Source of the DNA: Tardiphaga sp. vice304
Lineage (GTDB): Bacteria; Pseudomonadota; Alphaproteobacteria; Rhizobiales; Xanthobacteraceae
NCBI RefSeq assembly: GCF_007018905.1
Contig: NZ_CP041402.1
Location: 806,001 to 870,000, forward strand
Length of the DNA: 64,000 nucleotides
Direction of reading: 5' to 3'
The notes under the pieces were generated by a model. The model was not told where the DNA came from and ran no database searches. It worked only from the letters and a program-made list of their open reading frames with translations. Both the position numbers and the translations under genes were made by a program. Positions 53,640 to 62,524 of this stretch are shown piece by piece. Numbering within the stretch: position 1 is the first letter of the stretch; every line of letters starts with the position of its first letter.

Positions 53640-53751
53640 GACGTTCCCCCTTGGCTTGGATTATTTTGGGGAAGTATTGAGCAAAGCCGCAACAGATAGC
53701 AAGCCGCGCCGCAATCTGGCGGCGGTCCATTCGTCGCGGGCGATCAACGGC

Positions 53752-55188
53752 TTAGCTGCGCGGCGGGGTCGCGGCCGGCTTGGCCTCGCCGGTGGTGGCC
53801 TTTGGCGCCGGCCGGGCTGCGGCTTTCGGCTTGTCTGGCGATGTCGTCGCTGGTTTAGCGGCTATCGCCGGTTTGGCGGCTGCCGCAGGCTTCGCCGCGG
53901 CGGGCTTGGCCGGCGCCTCCGGCTGGATCACGACACGCTTCAGCGCGGGCTTGCCGGCGGCGGACGGCTTGGCATCCTTGCCGTCGGTCGCGTCCGGTTT
54001 CGCCGCGACCGCCCGCTTCCTGGACGGTTTAGCCTTCGGGGTCTGTTTGGCTTCTTCCACCGCATTGGCGGCGATCAGATCGGCGCCGGTCTTTTTCGGG
54101 CCGATATAGACGATGACCGGCTCGGACGGCGCCGGCGCCGCCGCGATCATGTCGACCGGCCGCAGCGTGGGCGGCTGCAGGCCGGCGGCAAAGAAGGTCA
54201 TCACCTTGTCGCTGCCGGCCTCGGAGCTGGCGACGGTTTCTTCGTCGGCGTCGGAGGCCGGGCGCTTGCGCTTGGGGCCGCACATCTCGTCGCGCAGGTT
54301 CGGCGGCGCGGCGTCGATCGGCGCCAGATTATCGACTGTGCCGAGTGCGGGGCGCAGCCAGGTCAGATTGTTGTTGGCGAAACCGCGCTCCAGGAGCTGT
54401 GCGGCCTTTATGGCGCGGGCCTGGCCCGAACTCGAGCCCAGCACCACCGCAACCAGGCGCTTGCCGTTGCGCGTCGCGGTGGCCACCAGATTGTAGCCGG
54501 AGGCGCAGATGAAGCCGGTCTTCATGCCGTCGGCGCCGGGGAAGCGGCCGATCAGCCGGTTGAAGTTCTGCGTCACGCGCTTGCCGAACTTCATCGACGG
54601 GATGTGGACGAAATACTCATATTCGGGAAGGTCGTGAATGATGGCGCGCGCCAGGATCGCCAGATCGCGTGCCGAGGTGACGTGGCCATCGGCCGGCAGC
54701 CCGTTCGGATTGACGTAATGCGTCTGGGTCATGCCAAGCCGCGCGGCATTGGCGTTCATCATGTCGGAGAAACCGTCGACGGAGCCGCCGATATTTTCGG
54801 CCAGCACCACGGCGATGTCGTTGGCGGATTTCACCATCATCATCGTCAGCGCGTTTTCGACGGTAAGCTGGGTGCCGGCCTTGAAACCCATCTTCGACGG
54901 CGCCTGTGCCGCGGCGATCGGCGATACGGTGACCAGCGAGTCGAGATTGATCTTGCCTTCCTTCACCGCCTTCAGAACCACATAGGCGGTCATGATCTTG
55001 GTCACGGACGCCGGGTACCACGGATAGGTGGCGTTTTCCGCCTGCAGCACCTTGCCGCTCTCGACTTCGACCACCAACAACGCCTCGGCCTGCACGGCGC
55101 GCGGCGCGAAGCTCGCGAGCGCGAGTGCTGCGACGAGGACGATCCAATTGGCGGACAGCCGGCGAGACGAGGCGGAAAGAAGCTGCAC
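53752..55188 (-). CDS. D-alanyl-D-alanine carboxypeptidase (PBP5/6 type) with basic C-terminal tail
   Basis: A 478-residue penicillin-binding enzyme of family S11. Counting from the GTG at 55188: Ser61 and Lys64 in SVTK, SAN at 121-123, KTG at 223-225, all intact. It trims the last D-Ala of stem peptides in the periplasm. The signal peptide LVAALALASFAPRAVQAEA argues for this start, while an ATG at 55287 would add 33 residues. The last 110 residues are Lys/Ala/Pro-rich (AKPAAAKPAAAAKPAIAAKP), in place of the usual amphipathic membrane anchor. Confidence 0.92.
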   Translation of the reverse strand: MQLLSASSRRLSANWIVLVAALALASFAPRAVQAEALLVVEVESGKVLQAENATYPWYPASVTKIMTAYVVLKAVKEGKINLDSLVTVSPIAAAQAPSKMGFKAGTQLTVENALTMMMVKSANDIAVVLAENIGGSVDGFSDMMNANAARLGMTQTHYVNPNGLPADGHVTSARDLAILARAIIHDLPEYEYFVHIPSMKFGKRVTQNFNRLIGRFPGADGMKTGFICASGYNLVATATRNGKRLVAVVLGSSSGQARAIKAAQLLERGFANNNLTWLRPALGTVDNLAPIDAAPPNLRDEMCGPKRKRPASDADEETVASSEAGSDKVMTFFAAGLQPPTLRPVDMIAAAPAPSEPVIVYIGPKKTGADLIAANAVEEAKQTPKAKPSRKRAVAAKPDATDGKDAKPSAAGKPALKRVVIQPEAPAKPAAAKPAAAAKPAIAAKPATTSPDKPKAAARPAPKATTGEAKPAATPPRS

Positions 55189-55393
55189 TATCCGGTTCCG
55201 ATTGTTGTCCGGTCGCCTGCCGCTCGGCTGTGCCGCGGGCTGACATCCTGGAGTGGAAGGTTCTGGATTTTCATACGATCCGGCCATCAAACGGTGACGG
55301 CTGCAAACCTATACCGGCTAAAATCATCAGAACAGTGGTCAAGATCCCTAATTCGACGATGAAAGGGGCCAAATTTCGACCGCGGCCTGGCGG

Positions 55394-57187
55394 CTACAGC
55401 GTCGTTGCACCGTCGGGCGTGGCGACGCTCGCGCGGGCATGGTCCTGCACCATGAATTGCGCGTTGGCGAGATCGGCGAAATGCCCGCCGCGCGCCACCA
55501 GTTCATCGAACGTTCCGCTTTCGATGACGCGACCGCTATCGAATACCAGAATATGCGTGGCATTGCGGATGGTCGATAGCCGGTGCGCGATCACGAAGGT
55601 GGTGCGACCCCGCATCACTTCGTCGAGAGCCACGTTGAGCTTGGCTTCGGTCACCGCGTCGAGCGCGCTGGTCGCTTCATCCAGAACCAGGATCGGTGGA
55701 TCCTTCAGGATCGCCCGGGCGATCGACAGCCGCTGCCGTTCGCCTCCCGACAGCATACGGCCGCGTTCGCCGGCATTGGTCTCGAAGCCGCGCTCGCCAC
55801 GGTCGATGAAGTCGATCGCCTGGGCGCGGGTGGCGGCGATGCGCAATTCGTCATCGGTTGCGTCCGGCTTGCCGACGCGAAGATTGTCGGCGATCGAGCG
55901 GTTGAACAGCAGCGGCTCCTGGAACACGACGCCGATGTTCCGGCGCAGCCCGGCCAGCGTCATGTCGCGGATGTCGATGCCATCGATCCGGATCGAACCG
56001 GATTGCGGATCGAAAGCCCGATGCAGCAGCGCGATCGCGGTCGATTTGCCGGCGCCGGTGGCGCCGACCAGCGCGATGGTCTGGCCCGGTCGGGCCACGA
56101 ACGACAGGTCCTCGATCGCCGGACGATCGCGCTCGTAGGAGAATGACACGTTCTGGAATTCGACCTCGCCGGTCAGCCGTCCCGGATCGACCGCATTGGA
56201 GCGATCGTGCACGGCGGGCACGGTGTCGAGCACGTTGATGAATTCCTCGAGCCGCGGCGCTTCCATGAACACGCTGTTGATGAAGCCGACGACCTGTTCG
56301 AGCCGCTGGATCAGCATGGTGGCGAACGAGATGAACATCACGATTTCGCCGATCGTGCACAGGCCCTTTTGCAGCAGGGCGATGCCGACCGTGAAGATCG
56401 CCAGCACCGTGATGGTGGTGGAGGCGCGGGTCATCACGGTGACCATCGCCCACCACGACAGCACCGGCATCTGCGCCATCAGCAATTGGTCGGCGACGGT
56501 GCGCAGTCCCTGAACCTCGGCATCGACCCGGGCGAAGCTCTGCACCAGCGCGACATTGCCGAGCGAGTCCGAGGCACGCGCCGACAGATCGCTGTATTGC
56601 GCCTCGACCTCGCTCTGCATGCCCGACGTCTTGCGCACCACCAGCGTGGTCAACACCGAGAACACCACACAGAGCACGGCCAGCAGGATCGCCAGCCGCC
56701 AGTTGATGTAGACCGACAGCGGCAGCAGCACGAGCAGCGATACGATCGACGCAAAGTGTTCGCGGAAAAAGCCGAGCCAGACCCGCCATAGCGCGTCCGT
56801 TCCCTGCAGCATGATCTTCATCAATCGGCCGGAATGGGTGCCGGTATGAAAGATCAGCGGCAGGTGCATGATGTGTTCGAAATAATCGGTCAGTACCTTC
56901 TGGCGCTGGCGGTGCGCCAGCCGATCGGCGTAGAGCGAGACGATGGCACCGCAAACGATGCCGAACAGCCCGAACGCGGCCCACGCGGCCAGCAGCGGCC
57001 ATGGCGATGCCGACGCGTCCTGCGGGCCGGTGGCGGCCTTGCTGGAGAGCACATCGATGATACGGCCGAACAGGACCGGTTCGGCGAATTGCGCGCCGGC
57101 CAGCAGCAGATTGGCGGCGGCGAGAATCCAGCCGAGCCGTCGCTCGCGGCCAAGCAATTGCAGCACGCGAGTGTAGATGCGGATCAT
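55394..57187 (-). CDS. ABC exporter, NdvA-like (beta-glucan export)
   Basis: A 597-residue half-transporter with six membrane helices then an ATPase. Walker A GATGAGKS, signature [16 protein letters not shown], Walker [15 protein letters not shown]. The N-terminus [20 protein letters not shown] and the length match NdvA of rhizobia, which exports cyclic beta-glucans used in osmoadaptation and symbiosis. No ndvB/C glucan synthase is in the window, so the substrate is inference. ATG at 57187 preferred over a GTG nine bases earlier. Confidence 0.82.
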   Translation of the reverse strand: MIRIYTRVLQLLGRERRLGWILAAANLLLAGAQFAEPVLFGRIIDVLSSKAATGPQDASASPWPLLAAWAAFGLFGIVCGAIVSLYADRLAHRQRQKVLTDYFEHIMHLPLIFHTGTHSGRLMKIMLQGTDALWRVWLGFFREHFASIVSLLVLLPLSVYINWRLAILLAVLCVVFSVLTTLVVRKTSGMQSEVEAQYSDLSARASDSLGNVALVQSFARVDAEVQGLRTVADQLLMAQMPVLSWWAMVTVMTRASTTITVLAIFTVGIALLQKGLCTIGEIVMFISFATMLIQRLEQVVGFINSVFMEAPRLEEFINVLDTVPAVHDRSNAVDPGRLTGEVEFQNVSFSYERDRPAIEDLSFVARPGQTIALVGATGAGKSTAIALLHRAFDPQSGSIRIDGIDIRDMTLAGLRRNIGVVFQEPLLFNRSIADNLRVGKPDATDDELRIAATRAQAIDFIDRGERGFETNAGERGRMLSGGERQRLSIARAILKDPPILVLDEATSALDAVTEAKLNVALDEVMRGRTTFVIAHRLSTIRNATHILVFDSGRVIESGTFDELVARGGHFADLANAQFMVQDHARASVATPDGATTL

Positions 57188-57284
57188 GGGATGCACTCGC
57201 AGCTAGAAAGGAAAGATCGCGGCGTAACCGGGCCGGTTGATGCCGCTATACACCCGCGCCGGCACCTTGTTCCAGTTCATTTCG

Positions 57285-58334
57285 TCAGTCGATGGTGCGA
57301 TCGGCCAACGGCGGAAGATGTGATCCGTCGAAAATCTCCGCGGCTGCCGGCCGCTTGCGAAAGACGTGGTCTTCGGCGATCTCATCCAGCGCGGCGGCGA
57401 AACGTGTCGCGTCGATACCGCCCAGGCCGTCGCGGCGGACATCGTCGGTCAGGATATTGTCGGCCAGCACGGTACGCAGTCGCTCCAGTTCGAGTTCACG
57501 CGTTCCGTTGTCCATTTCCGCCAATACGGCGTCGATCGCCTTGTCCGGTTGCTGGATCGCCAGTTGCGTGCCGGCCGTCACGGCGCGCAGGAAGCCGCTT
57601 ACCGCGTCGGGTTTTTCCGCCGCAAATTTCGGATTGACGACGATGGCAAGGCCATAGGCGGCGCTGCCATAATCGGCGAAGCGAAATACCGCAAGGTCGG
57701 CGGACGGCACGCCGCGGTCGCGCAGATTGACCGGGGAGGCGTAGGAGAAGCCGGTGACGGCATCGACCTGGCCGGCCGACAGCATCGGCTCGCGCACGGC
57801 GGAGCTGATTTTTTCCTGCTTCACGCTGGCCGGCTTGATGTCGTTGCGCTTCGCCAGCGCCGGCCACAGCCGGATCGCCAGATCGCCGTCGGCGATGCCC
57901 AGCGTCTTGCCCTCGAGACTGGCGAGCCCGGTGACGCCGCGGCTGCGCCGCGCGATCACGGCATAGGGCGCCTTGTTCAGCAGCACGAAGACCGCCTTGA
58001 CCGGCGCCGCATCGGCGGCGTCGCGGTAGCGGATCAGCGCGTTGAGATCGGCCAGGGCCATGTCGCTGGCGCCCGCGGCCACGCGCGCGATCGTCTCCTT
58101 GCTACCTGCCGCCACATTGGTGGAGACCACCAGATTTTCGGCGCGGTACAGTCCGCGGACGTTGGCGAGCACAAAAGGAGCGGCGATCGCGTCGATCGGC
58201 CGGTCGAGTGTGAACTGGATCGTGGCCGGGGACTTGGCCGGCTCCACGGCGCGGCCCGGCGCGGTACCGGCCAGCAGCAGCATGCCGACCAGCCAGGTCA
58301 GCCGTCTCGGGAGATGGGGTGCGGAAGATGTCAT
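57285..58334 (-). CDS. ABC substrate-binding protein, NMT1/SsuA-like
   Basis: A 349-residue exported binding protein of the NMT1/THI5/SsuA group. The opening TIQFTLDRPIDAIAAPFVLA fits the N-terminal lobe. ARVAAGASDMALADLNALIR and LEGKTLGIADGDLAIRLWPA fit the hinge and second lobe. These bind nitrate, sulfonates or pyrimidine precursors. No ABC permease or ATPase of this type is nearby. The start at 58334 gives a signal peptide (RRLTWLVGMLLLAGTAPGRA) but lacks a clear ribosome site. Confidence 0.82.
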   Translation of the reverse strand: MTSSAPHLPRRLTWLVGMLLLAGTAPGRAVEPAKSPATIQFTLDRPIDAIAAPFVLANVRGLYRAENLVVSTNVAAGSKETIARVAAGASDMALADLNALIRYRDAADAAPVKAVFVLLNKAPYAVIARRSRGVTGLASLEGKTLGIADGDLAIRLWPALAKRNDIKPASVKQEKISSAVREPMLSAGQVDAVTGFSYASPVNLRDRGVPSADLAVFRFADYGSAAYGLAIVVNPKFAAEKPDAVSGFLRAVTAGTQLAIQQPDKAIDAVLAEMDNGTRELELERLRTVLADNILTDDVRRDGLGGIDATRFAAALDEIAEDHVFRKRPAAAEIFDGSHLPPLADRTID

Positions 58335-58569
58335 TGGCAAACCACAGCAGGACCCGTGCCAAGTGTCACAACGACGACAGGTTCGATGGATGTCGCCGGC
58401 ATGCGACATCTTCCGCCCCGCACCCTATCGTCCAAAGCTGAACGGCGGGTGACTGCCTTGAAATCGACACCGAGCGTTCACCCTGCATTGGGGTTCGGGA
58501 ACCCATAGTGCTTCGGCGGGTTGACTGTTCGAACCCCGCAGGGGTCAGCGACCACGGAAGGACATTCAG

Positions 58570-58962
58570 ATGTTCGCACACAGCAGGTTTTCAACCACCG
58601 CCCGCGCCGCCGTTCTGGCGACCGTCGCCGCGGTGGCTATCGCGGCAGTAGCGCCGACGGCCGTCATGGCCGCGCCGGCGGCCAAACAGGGCGTAACGAC
58701 GCAGGGCGCCAGCGACGCCACCGACTTCAGTTCGCAACGTCGCCGGCACTATGCCCGACGGGGCAACGGTAATGCGGCCGGACTGGCCGCGTTTGCCGGT
58801 ATTGTCGGTACGATCGGCGCGATTGCGGCCTCCCAGCACCGCCGCGATTATTATTACGACCGCGGCCCCGGCTATTATCATGGCGGCCCCGGCTATTATG
58901 GCGGCGGCCCTGCCTATTACGGCGGCGGCGGATATGGTCCGGGTTACTACGGCCATTACTGA
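58570..58962 (+). CDS. exported Gly/Tyr-rich protein, unknown
   Basis: A 130-residue protein with a signal peptide (ARAAVLATVAAVAIAAVAPT), a short polar part, a hydrophobic helix (AAGLAAFAGIVGTIGAIAAS) that may sit in a membrane, and a tail of G, Y and P (GPGYYHGGPGYYGGG). It resembles other short Gly/Tyr-rich exported proteins of Bradyrhizobium and the pair at 11354/11646 in style. GGAAGGACA precedes the ATG. Function unknown. Confidence 0.7.
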   Translation: MFAHSRFSTTARAAVLATVAAVAIAAVAPTAVMAAPAAKQGVTTQGASDATDFSSQRRRHYARRGNGNAAGLAAFAGIVGTIGAIAASQHRRDYYYDRGPGYYHGGPGYYGGGPAYYGGGGYGPGYYGHY

Positions 58963-59131
58963 TCGCCTAGCCTGAAGTCGAGGACAACGTCGGCCGCCCA
59001 CCCGCGGCCGGCGTTGCTGCGTGTCGCCTGTGCGTATTCTGGCGACCAATTGTCGCGGTTCAGAGCTCGATCCAGCAGATCGTCATATCCCCGGCATGGA
59101 CAAATCGCGATGAGGATGGTTCATCGCGGCC

Positions 59132-59713
59132 ATGCTCAGAAAAATGTACGATTGGTGCATCGACGCCGCTCACAAGCCCTATGCGCTCTGGATCCTGGGA
59201 ATGGTGTCGTTCGCGGAAAGTTCGTTCTTTCCGATCCCGCCGGATGTCATGCTGATCCCGATGTCGCTGGCCCGGCCGCCGAAGGCCTGGTTCTACGCCG
59301 CGTTCTGCACCATCACCTCGGTTGCGGGCGGCCTGGTTGGCTATGCGATCGGCGCCCTGTTGTACGATTCCGTCGGGCAGTGGGTCATCAACTTCTACGG
59401 CTATGGCAACAAGGTCGAAGCGTTTCGCGAGGGTTACGCGCAATACGGCGCGTGGATCATCCTGCTGAAGGGCCTGACGCCGATCCCGTTCAAGCTTGTC
59501 ACCATCACGTCAGGCTTCGCCAATTATAACATCTGGATGTTCATCGCTATGTCGCTGATCGCGCGCGGCGGTCGGTTCTTCCTTGTCGCGGTTTTGCTGA
59601 ATCGTTATGGCGTCGTTATCCGTGAAACCATCGAGAAGCACCTGGGTCTGGTCGTCACCCTCGCAGCGATGGCCTTGGTGCTCGGCTTCGTCCTTGCCTT
59701 CCGCCTGGTTTGA
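59132..59713 (+). CDS. yqaA: YqaA/DedA-family membrane protein
   Basis: A 193-residue integral membrane protein with a VTT (SNARE-associated) domain. MVSFAESSFFPIPPDVMLIP is the YqaA form of the DedA motif. KGLTPIPFKLVTITSGFANY and RGGRFFLVAVLLNRYG follow. DedA relatives move lipids or act as proton-coupled exporters, but YqaA itself is not assigned. The proline pair (PIPPD) and a conserved Arg are present. Start at an ATG without strong ribosome site. Confidence 0.9.
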   Translation: MLRKMYDWCIDAAHKPYALWILGMVSFAESSFFPIPPDVMLIPMSLARPPKAWFYAAFCTITSVAGGLVGYAIGALLYDSVGQWVINFYGYGNKVEAFREGYAQYGAWIILLKGLTPIPFKLVTITSGFANYNIWMFIAMSLIARGGRFFLVAVLLNRYGVVIRETIEKHLGLVVTLAAMALVLGFVLAFRLV

Positions 59714-59759
59714 TCCGAAGCGCTTCCCCCGGCGCCGACACCGGGCTACGTTTCCAACC

Positions 59760-60332
59760 ATGTCTGATCAGGCGAACCCGCTGAGCCTCCTGCTGCGCAG
59801 CTTCCTTGTTGCGGTGTTGGCTACCTTTGTGCTTGCCGCGGCCGTGGCCTGTGCCTGGTCGCAGACGCCGCCTGCCGCGACGTCCAAATCGGTGATCATC
59901 CAGATCGCGCCGGCGCCGGGACCGGTGGTGCCGCCCGATCCGCCGGCCGTGGTGCAGGCGGCTCCGGAGCCACCGGCCGCGCCGCCGGAAAATCCCGGCC
60001 TGATCCATGAACTAGGCAAGCTGTTCAACAACTCCACCTCCATGTGGCCGGCATTGCCGGCGCTGAAGCTGCCCGGCGACAGCCTCGATGTGATGCCGAA
60101 GATGACCACGATGGTCAAAGGCCGCATGGCCTGCCCGCTTGCCGCCAATGGTGCACCGGACTGCAAGACCGCCTCCGACCGGTTGTGCCAGAGCAAGGGC
60201 TTCAAGGAGGGCAAGAGCATGGATACCGATGCCGCGCAGAGCTGCTCGCCGAAGGCGATGATACCCGGCCGCAAGCCGGAAGAGGGCGACTGCAAGACCG
60301 AGAATTTCGTCACGCGGGCGCTCTGCCAATAG
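59760..60332 (+). CDS. exported protein with proline-rich linker, unknown
   Basis: A 190-residue protein. The signal peptide or anchor (LRSFLVAVLATFVLAAAVAC) is followed by a Pro/Ala/Glu-rich linker to about residue 78. A C-terminal domain of 110 residues has six Cys (MACPLA, DCKTA, LCQSKG, SCSPKA, DCKTEN, ALCQ). The even Cys count suggests disulfides in the periplasm. The start 46 bp after yqaA fits co-transcription. No family recognised. Confidence 0.65.
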   Translation: MSDQANPLSLLLRSFLVAVLATFVLAAAVACAWSQTPPAATSKSVIIQIAPAPGPVVPPDPPAVVQAAPEPPAAPPENPGLIHELGKLFNNSTSMWPALPALKLPGDSLDVMPKMTTMVKGRMACPLAANGAPDCKTASDRLCQSKGFKEGKSMDTDAAQSCSPKAMIPGRKPEEGDCKTENFVTRALCQ

Positions 60333-60471
60333 CTGCTTTTTCGGGCAGCCGATCTGGCTGCGGCGCGATTGCCATGTTGGCCTCGCTTCTGGCATCGTCC
60401 GCCCGCCAGAACGGCCGGCGCAAAGACGCCGTGCCCGCGATCCCGCCAAGAAAAGCAACCGAGGAATTCCC

Positions 60472-61440
60472 ATGTCGATGCCTGCTTTGTTCAAGAACCG
60501 CCTGACGATTCCGGTGATCGGTTCGCCCCTGTTCATCATCTCGGGGCCCGAGCTTGTGATCGCGCAGTGCAAGGCCGGCATCGTCGGATCGTTTCCCGCG
60601 CTGAACGCACGTCCCGCGGCGCTGCTCGACGAATGGCTGTCGCAGATCAAGGAAGAACTCGCCGCCCACGACCGGGCGCATCCCGACCGTCTCTCGGCGC
60701 CTTTTGCCGTCAACCAGATCGTCCACAAGTCGAACAACCGGCTCGAGCAGGACATGGCGCTGTGCGAGAAGCACAAGGTGCCGATGATGATCACCTCGCT
60801 GGGGGCCCGCGAGGAGTTGAACCAGGCGGCGCATGGCTGGGGCGGCATCGTGTTTCACGACGTGATCAACCAGAAGTTCGCGCACAAGGCGATCGAGAAG
60901 GGCGCGGACGGCCTGGTGCTGGTCTGCGCCGGCGCGGGCGGCCATGCCGGCGAAATCTCGCCGCTCGCTTTCGTCGCCGAGACCCGGCAGTGGTTCGATG
61001 GCCCGATCGCATTGTCCGGCGCCATTGCCAACGGCCGCGCGATCCGCGCCGCGCGCGTGCTCGGCGCCGACTTCGCCTATATCGGCTCGGCCTTCATCGC
61101 CACCACCGAAGCCAACGCGGTGCAGGGCTACAAGGACATGATCACCACCTCGACGGCCGAAGACATCGTCTACTCCAACCTGTTCACCGGCGTGCACGGC
61201 AACTATCTGAAACCCTCGATCGTCGCCGCCGGCATGGACCCCGACAACCTGCCGGAGTCCGATCCGACCAAGATGAACTTCGGCACCGATGCGTCGGGCG
61301 AGCGCGCCAAGCCGAAGGCCTGGAAGGAAATCTGGGGCAGCGGCCAGGGCATCGGCAGCGTAGCCAAGGTGGTACCGGTTGCCGAACTGGTCGCGCGATT
61401 GAAGAAGGAATACGACGAAGCGATCGATCCGGCGCTGTAG
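60472..61440 (+). CDS. nitronate monooxygenase-like flavoprotein
   Basis: A 322-residue TIM-barrel FMN enzyme of the NAD(P)H-dependent flavin oxidoreductase / nitronate monooxygenase family. N-terminus LTIPVIGSPLFIISGPELVI. The flavin phosphate site is LVCAGAGGHAGEISPLAF and GADFAYIGSAFIATTEANAV. Family members oxidise nitronates to carbonyls plus nitrite. Some reduce quinones instead, so substrate is uncertain. A GAGGAATTCCC site precedes the ATG. Monocistron followed by a repeat. Confidence 0.9.
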   Translation: MSMPALFKNRLTIPVIGSPLFIISGPELVIAQCKAGIVGSFPALNARPAALLDEWLSQIKEELAAHDRAHPDRLSAPFAVNQIVHKSNNRLEQDMALCEKHKVPMMITSLGAREELNQAAHGWGGIVFHDVINQKFAHKAIEKGADGLVLVCAGAGGHAGEISPLAFVAETRQWFDGPIALSGAIANGRAIRAARVLGADFAYIGSAFIATTEANAVQGYKDMITTSTAEDIVYSNLFTGVHGNYLKPSIVAAGMDPDNLPESDPTKMNFGTDASGERAKPKAWKEIWGSGQGIGSVAKVVPVAELVARLKKEYDEAIDPAL

Positions 61441-61454
61441 TTTAACGCGCCGCT

Positions 61455-61645
61455 CTTCCTTCCCTCTCCCCCGCGCGAAGCGAAGCTTCGCTAGGTGGGA
61501 GAGGGTGGCTTCGCGAAGCGAAGACGGGTGAGGGGGTGCCACAGACTCCGAGCCTGTCGCTCCCCCTCATCCGTCGCGGACTTCGCCCGCGCCACCTTCT
61601 CCCACCTAGCGAAGCTTCGCTTCGCGCGAGGGGAGAAGGAAGTAA
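61455..61645. repeat. palindromic repeat, CCCTCTCCCC family, copy D (long-stem)
   Basis: About 191 bp, the largest copy. Both arms carry the extended segment: gcgcgaagcgaagcttcgct on the left and agcgaagcttcgcttcgcgc on the right, inserted where copies A and B have ttgt/acaa. The outer and inner arms are as in A. It lies between the monooxygenase-like gene and the thioesterase gene, ending 18 bp before the ATG of the latter. Confidence 0.9.
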
Positions 61646-61662
61646 GAAAGCTCCCCGTTCCG

Positions 61663-62436
61663 ATGGACTTCATTTACCAGCTCGACGGCCACCACGTCCT
61701 CACCACACCGCATGCCGCCGGTCCCTGGAATGCGACCATGCAGCACGGCTCCGCGCCATCGGCGCTGGTGACCTATCTGGCCGAGCAGATGCCGACGGCA
61801 TCGCCGATGCAGGTGGTGCGCGTGACCATCGATCTGTTGCGGCCGGTGCCGGTGGCGCCGCTGACCTATCAGACCGAGGTGCTGCGCGAGGGACGGAAAA
61901 TCCAGCTCTGCGGTATCACCCTGCTTGCCAATAACGTGATTGTCGCGCGCGCCAGCGTGTTGAAGATGCGCAGCGAGCCGCAGCCGCTGCCGCCGGAGAT
62001 CACCGATCCGCCGCTTGCGCTGCCGGGGCCGGATAGCGGCCTGCCGTTGAACCGCCGGCCCGGCAATGCCTTCATGAGCGGCCTGTCAACCTGCGTGGTG
62101 CGCGGCGGTGGATTGATGGCATCGGGTCCGGGGGCGATGTGGTACCGGCTCGACCGGTCCCTGATCGAAGGCGCCGCCACCTCGCAGGTGATGCGCGCCG
62201 TGGTCGCCGCGGATTTCAGCAACGGCTCTTCGGCGGTGCTGCCGTTCGAGCACTGGACCTTCCTCAATGCCGACCTCACCGTCAGCCTGGCGCGACCGCC
62301 GGTCGGTGACTGGATCCTGCTGGATTCCGAAAGCTGGATCGGTCCGGACGGCACCGGTCTGGCGGCTTCGAAACTTGCCGACGTCAACGGCTATTTTGGC
62401 CGCGCGGTGCAGAGCCTGGTGATCGAAAAGCGATAG
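61663..62436 (+). CDS. acyl-CoA thioesterase, double-hotdog (TesB-like)
   Basis: A 257-residue protein with two hotdog halves in tandem. The N half has HGSAPSALVTYLAEQMPTAS and VVRVTIDLLRPVPVAPLTYQ. The C half has VAADFSNGSSAVLP and WTFLNADLTVSLARPPVGDW, followed by a D-x-G element. This is the TesB / 4HBT_3 pattern. It hydrolyses acyl-CoA, chain length unknown. Its ribosome site comes from the end of the palindromic repeat (aaggaag), 12 to 18 bases upstream, so translation may be weak. Confidence 0.85.
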   Translation: MDFIYQLDGHHVLTTPHAAGPWNATMQHGSAPSALVTYLAEQMPTASPMQVVRVTIDLLRPVPVAPLTYQTEVLREGRKIQLCGITLLANNVIVARASVLKMRSEPQPLPPEITDPPLALPGPDSGLPLNRRPGNAFMSGLSTCVVRGGGLMASGPGAMWYRLDRSLIEGAATSQVMRAVVAADFSNGSSAVLPFEHWTFLNADLTVSLARPPVGDWILLDSESWIGPDGTGLAASKLADVNGYFGRAVQSLVIEKR

Positions 62437-62524
62437 GCTTGGGTACGCTTCCAGACATGCGAAAAATCCAGTCGACGATGGAACCGTCTGATTGCATGGA
62501 GGTTATTGGCCGTTAGGGGGCCGT

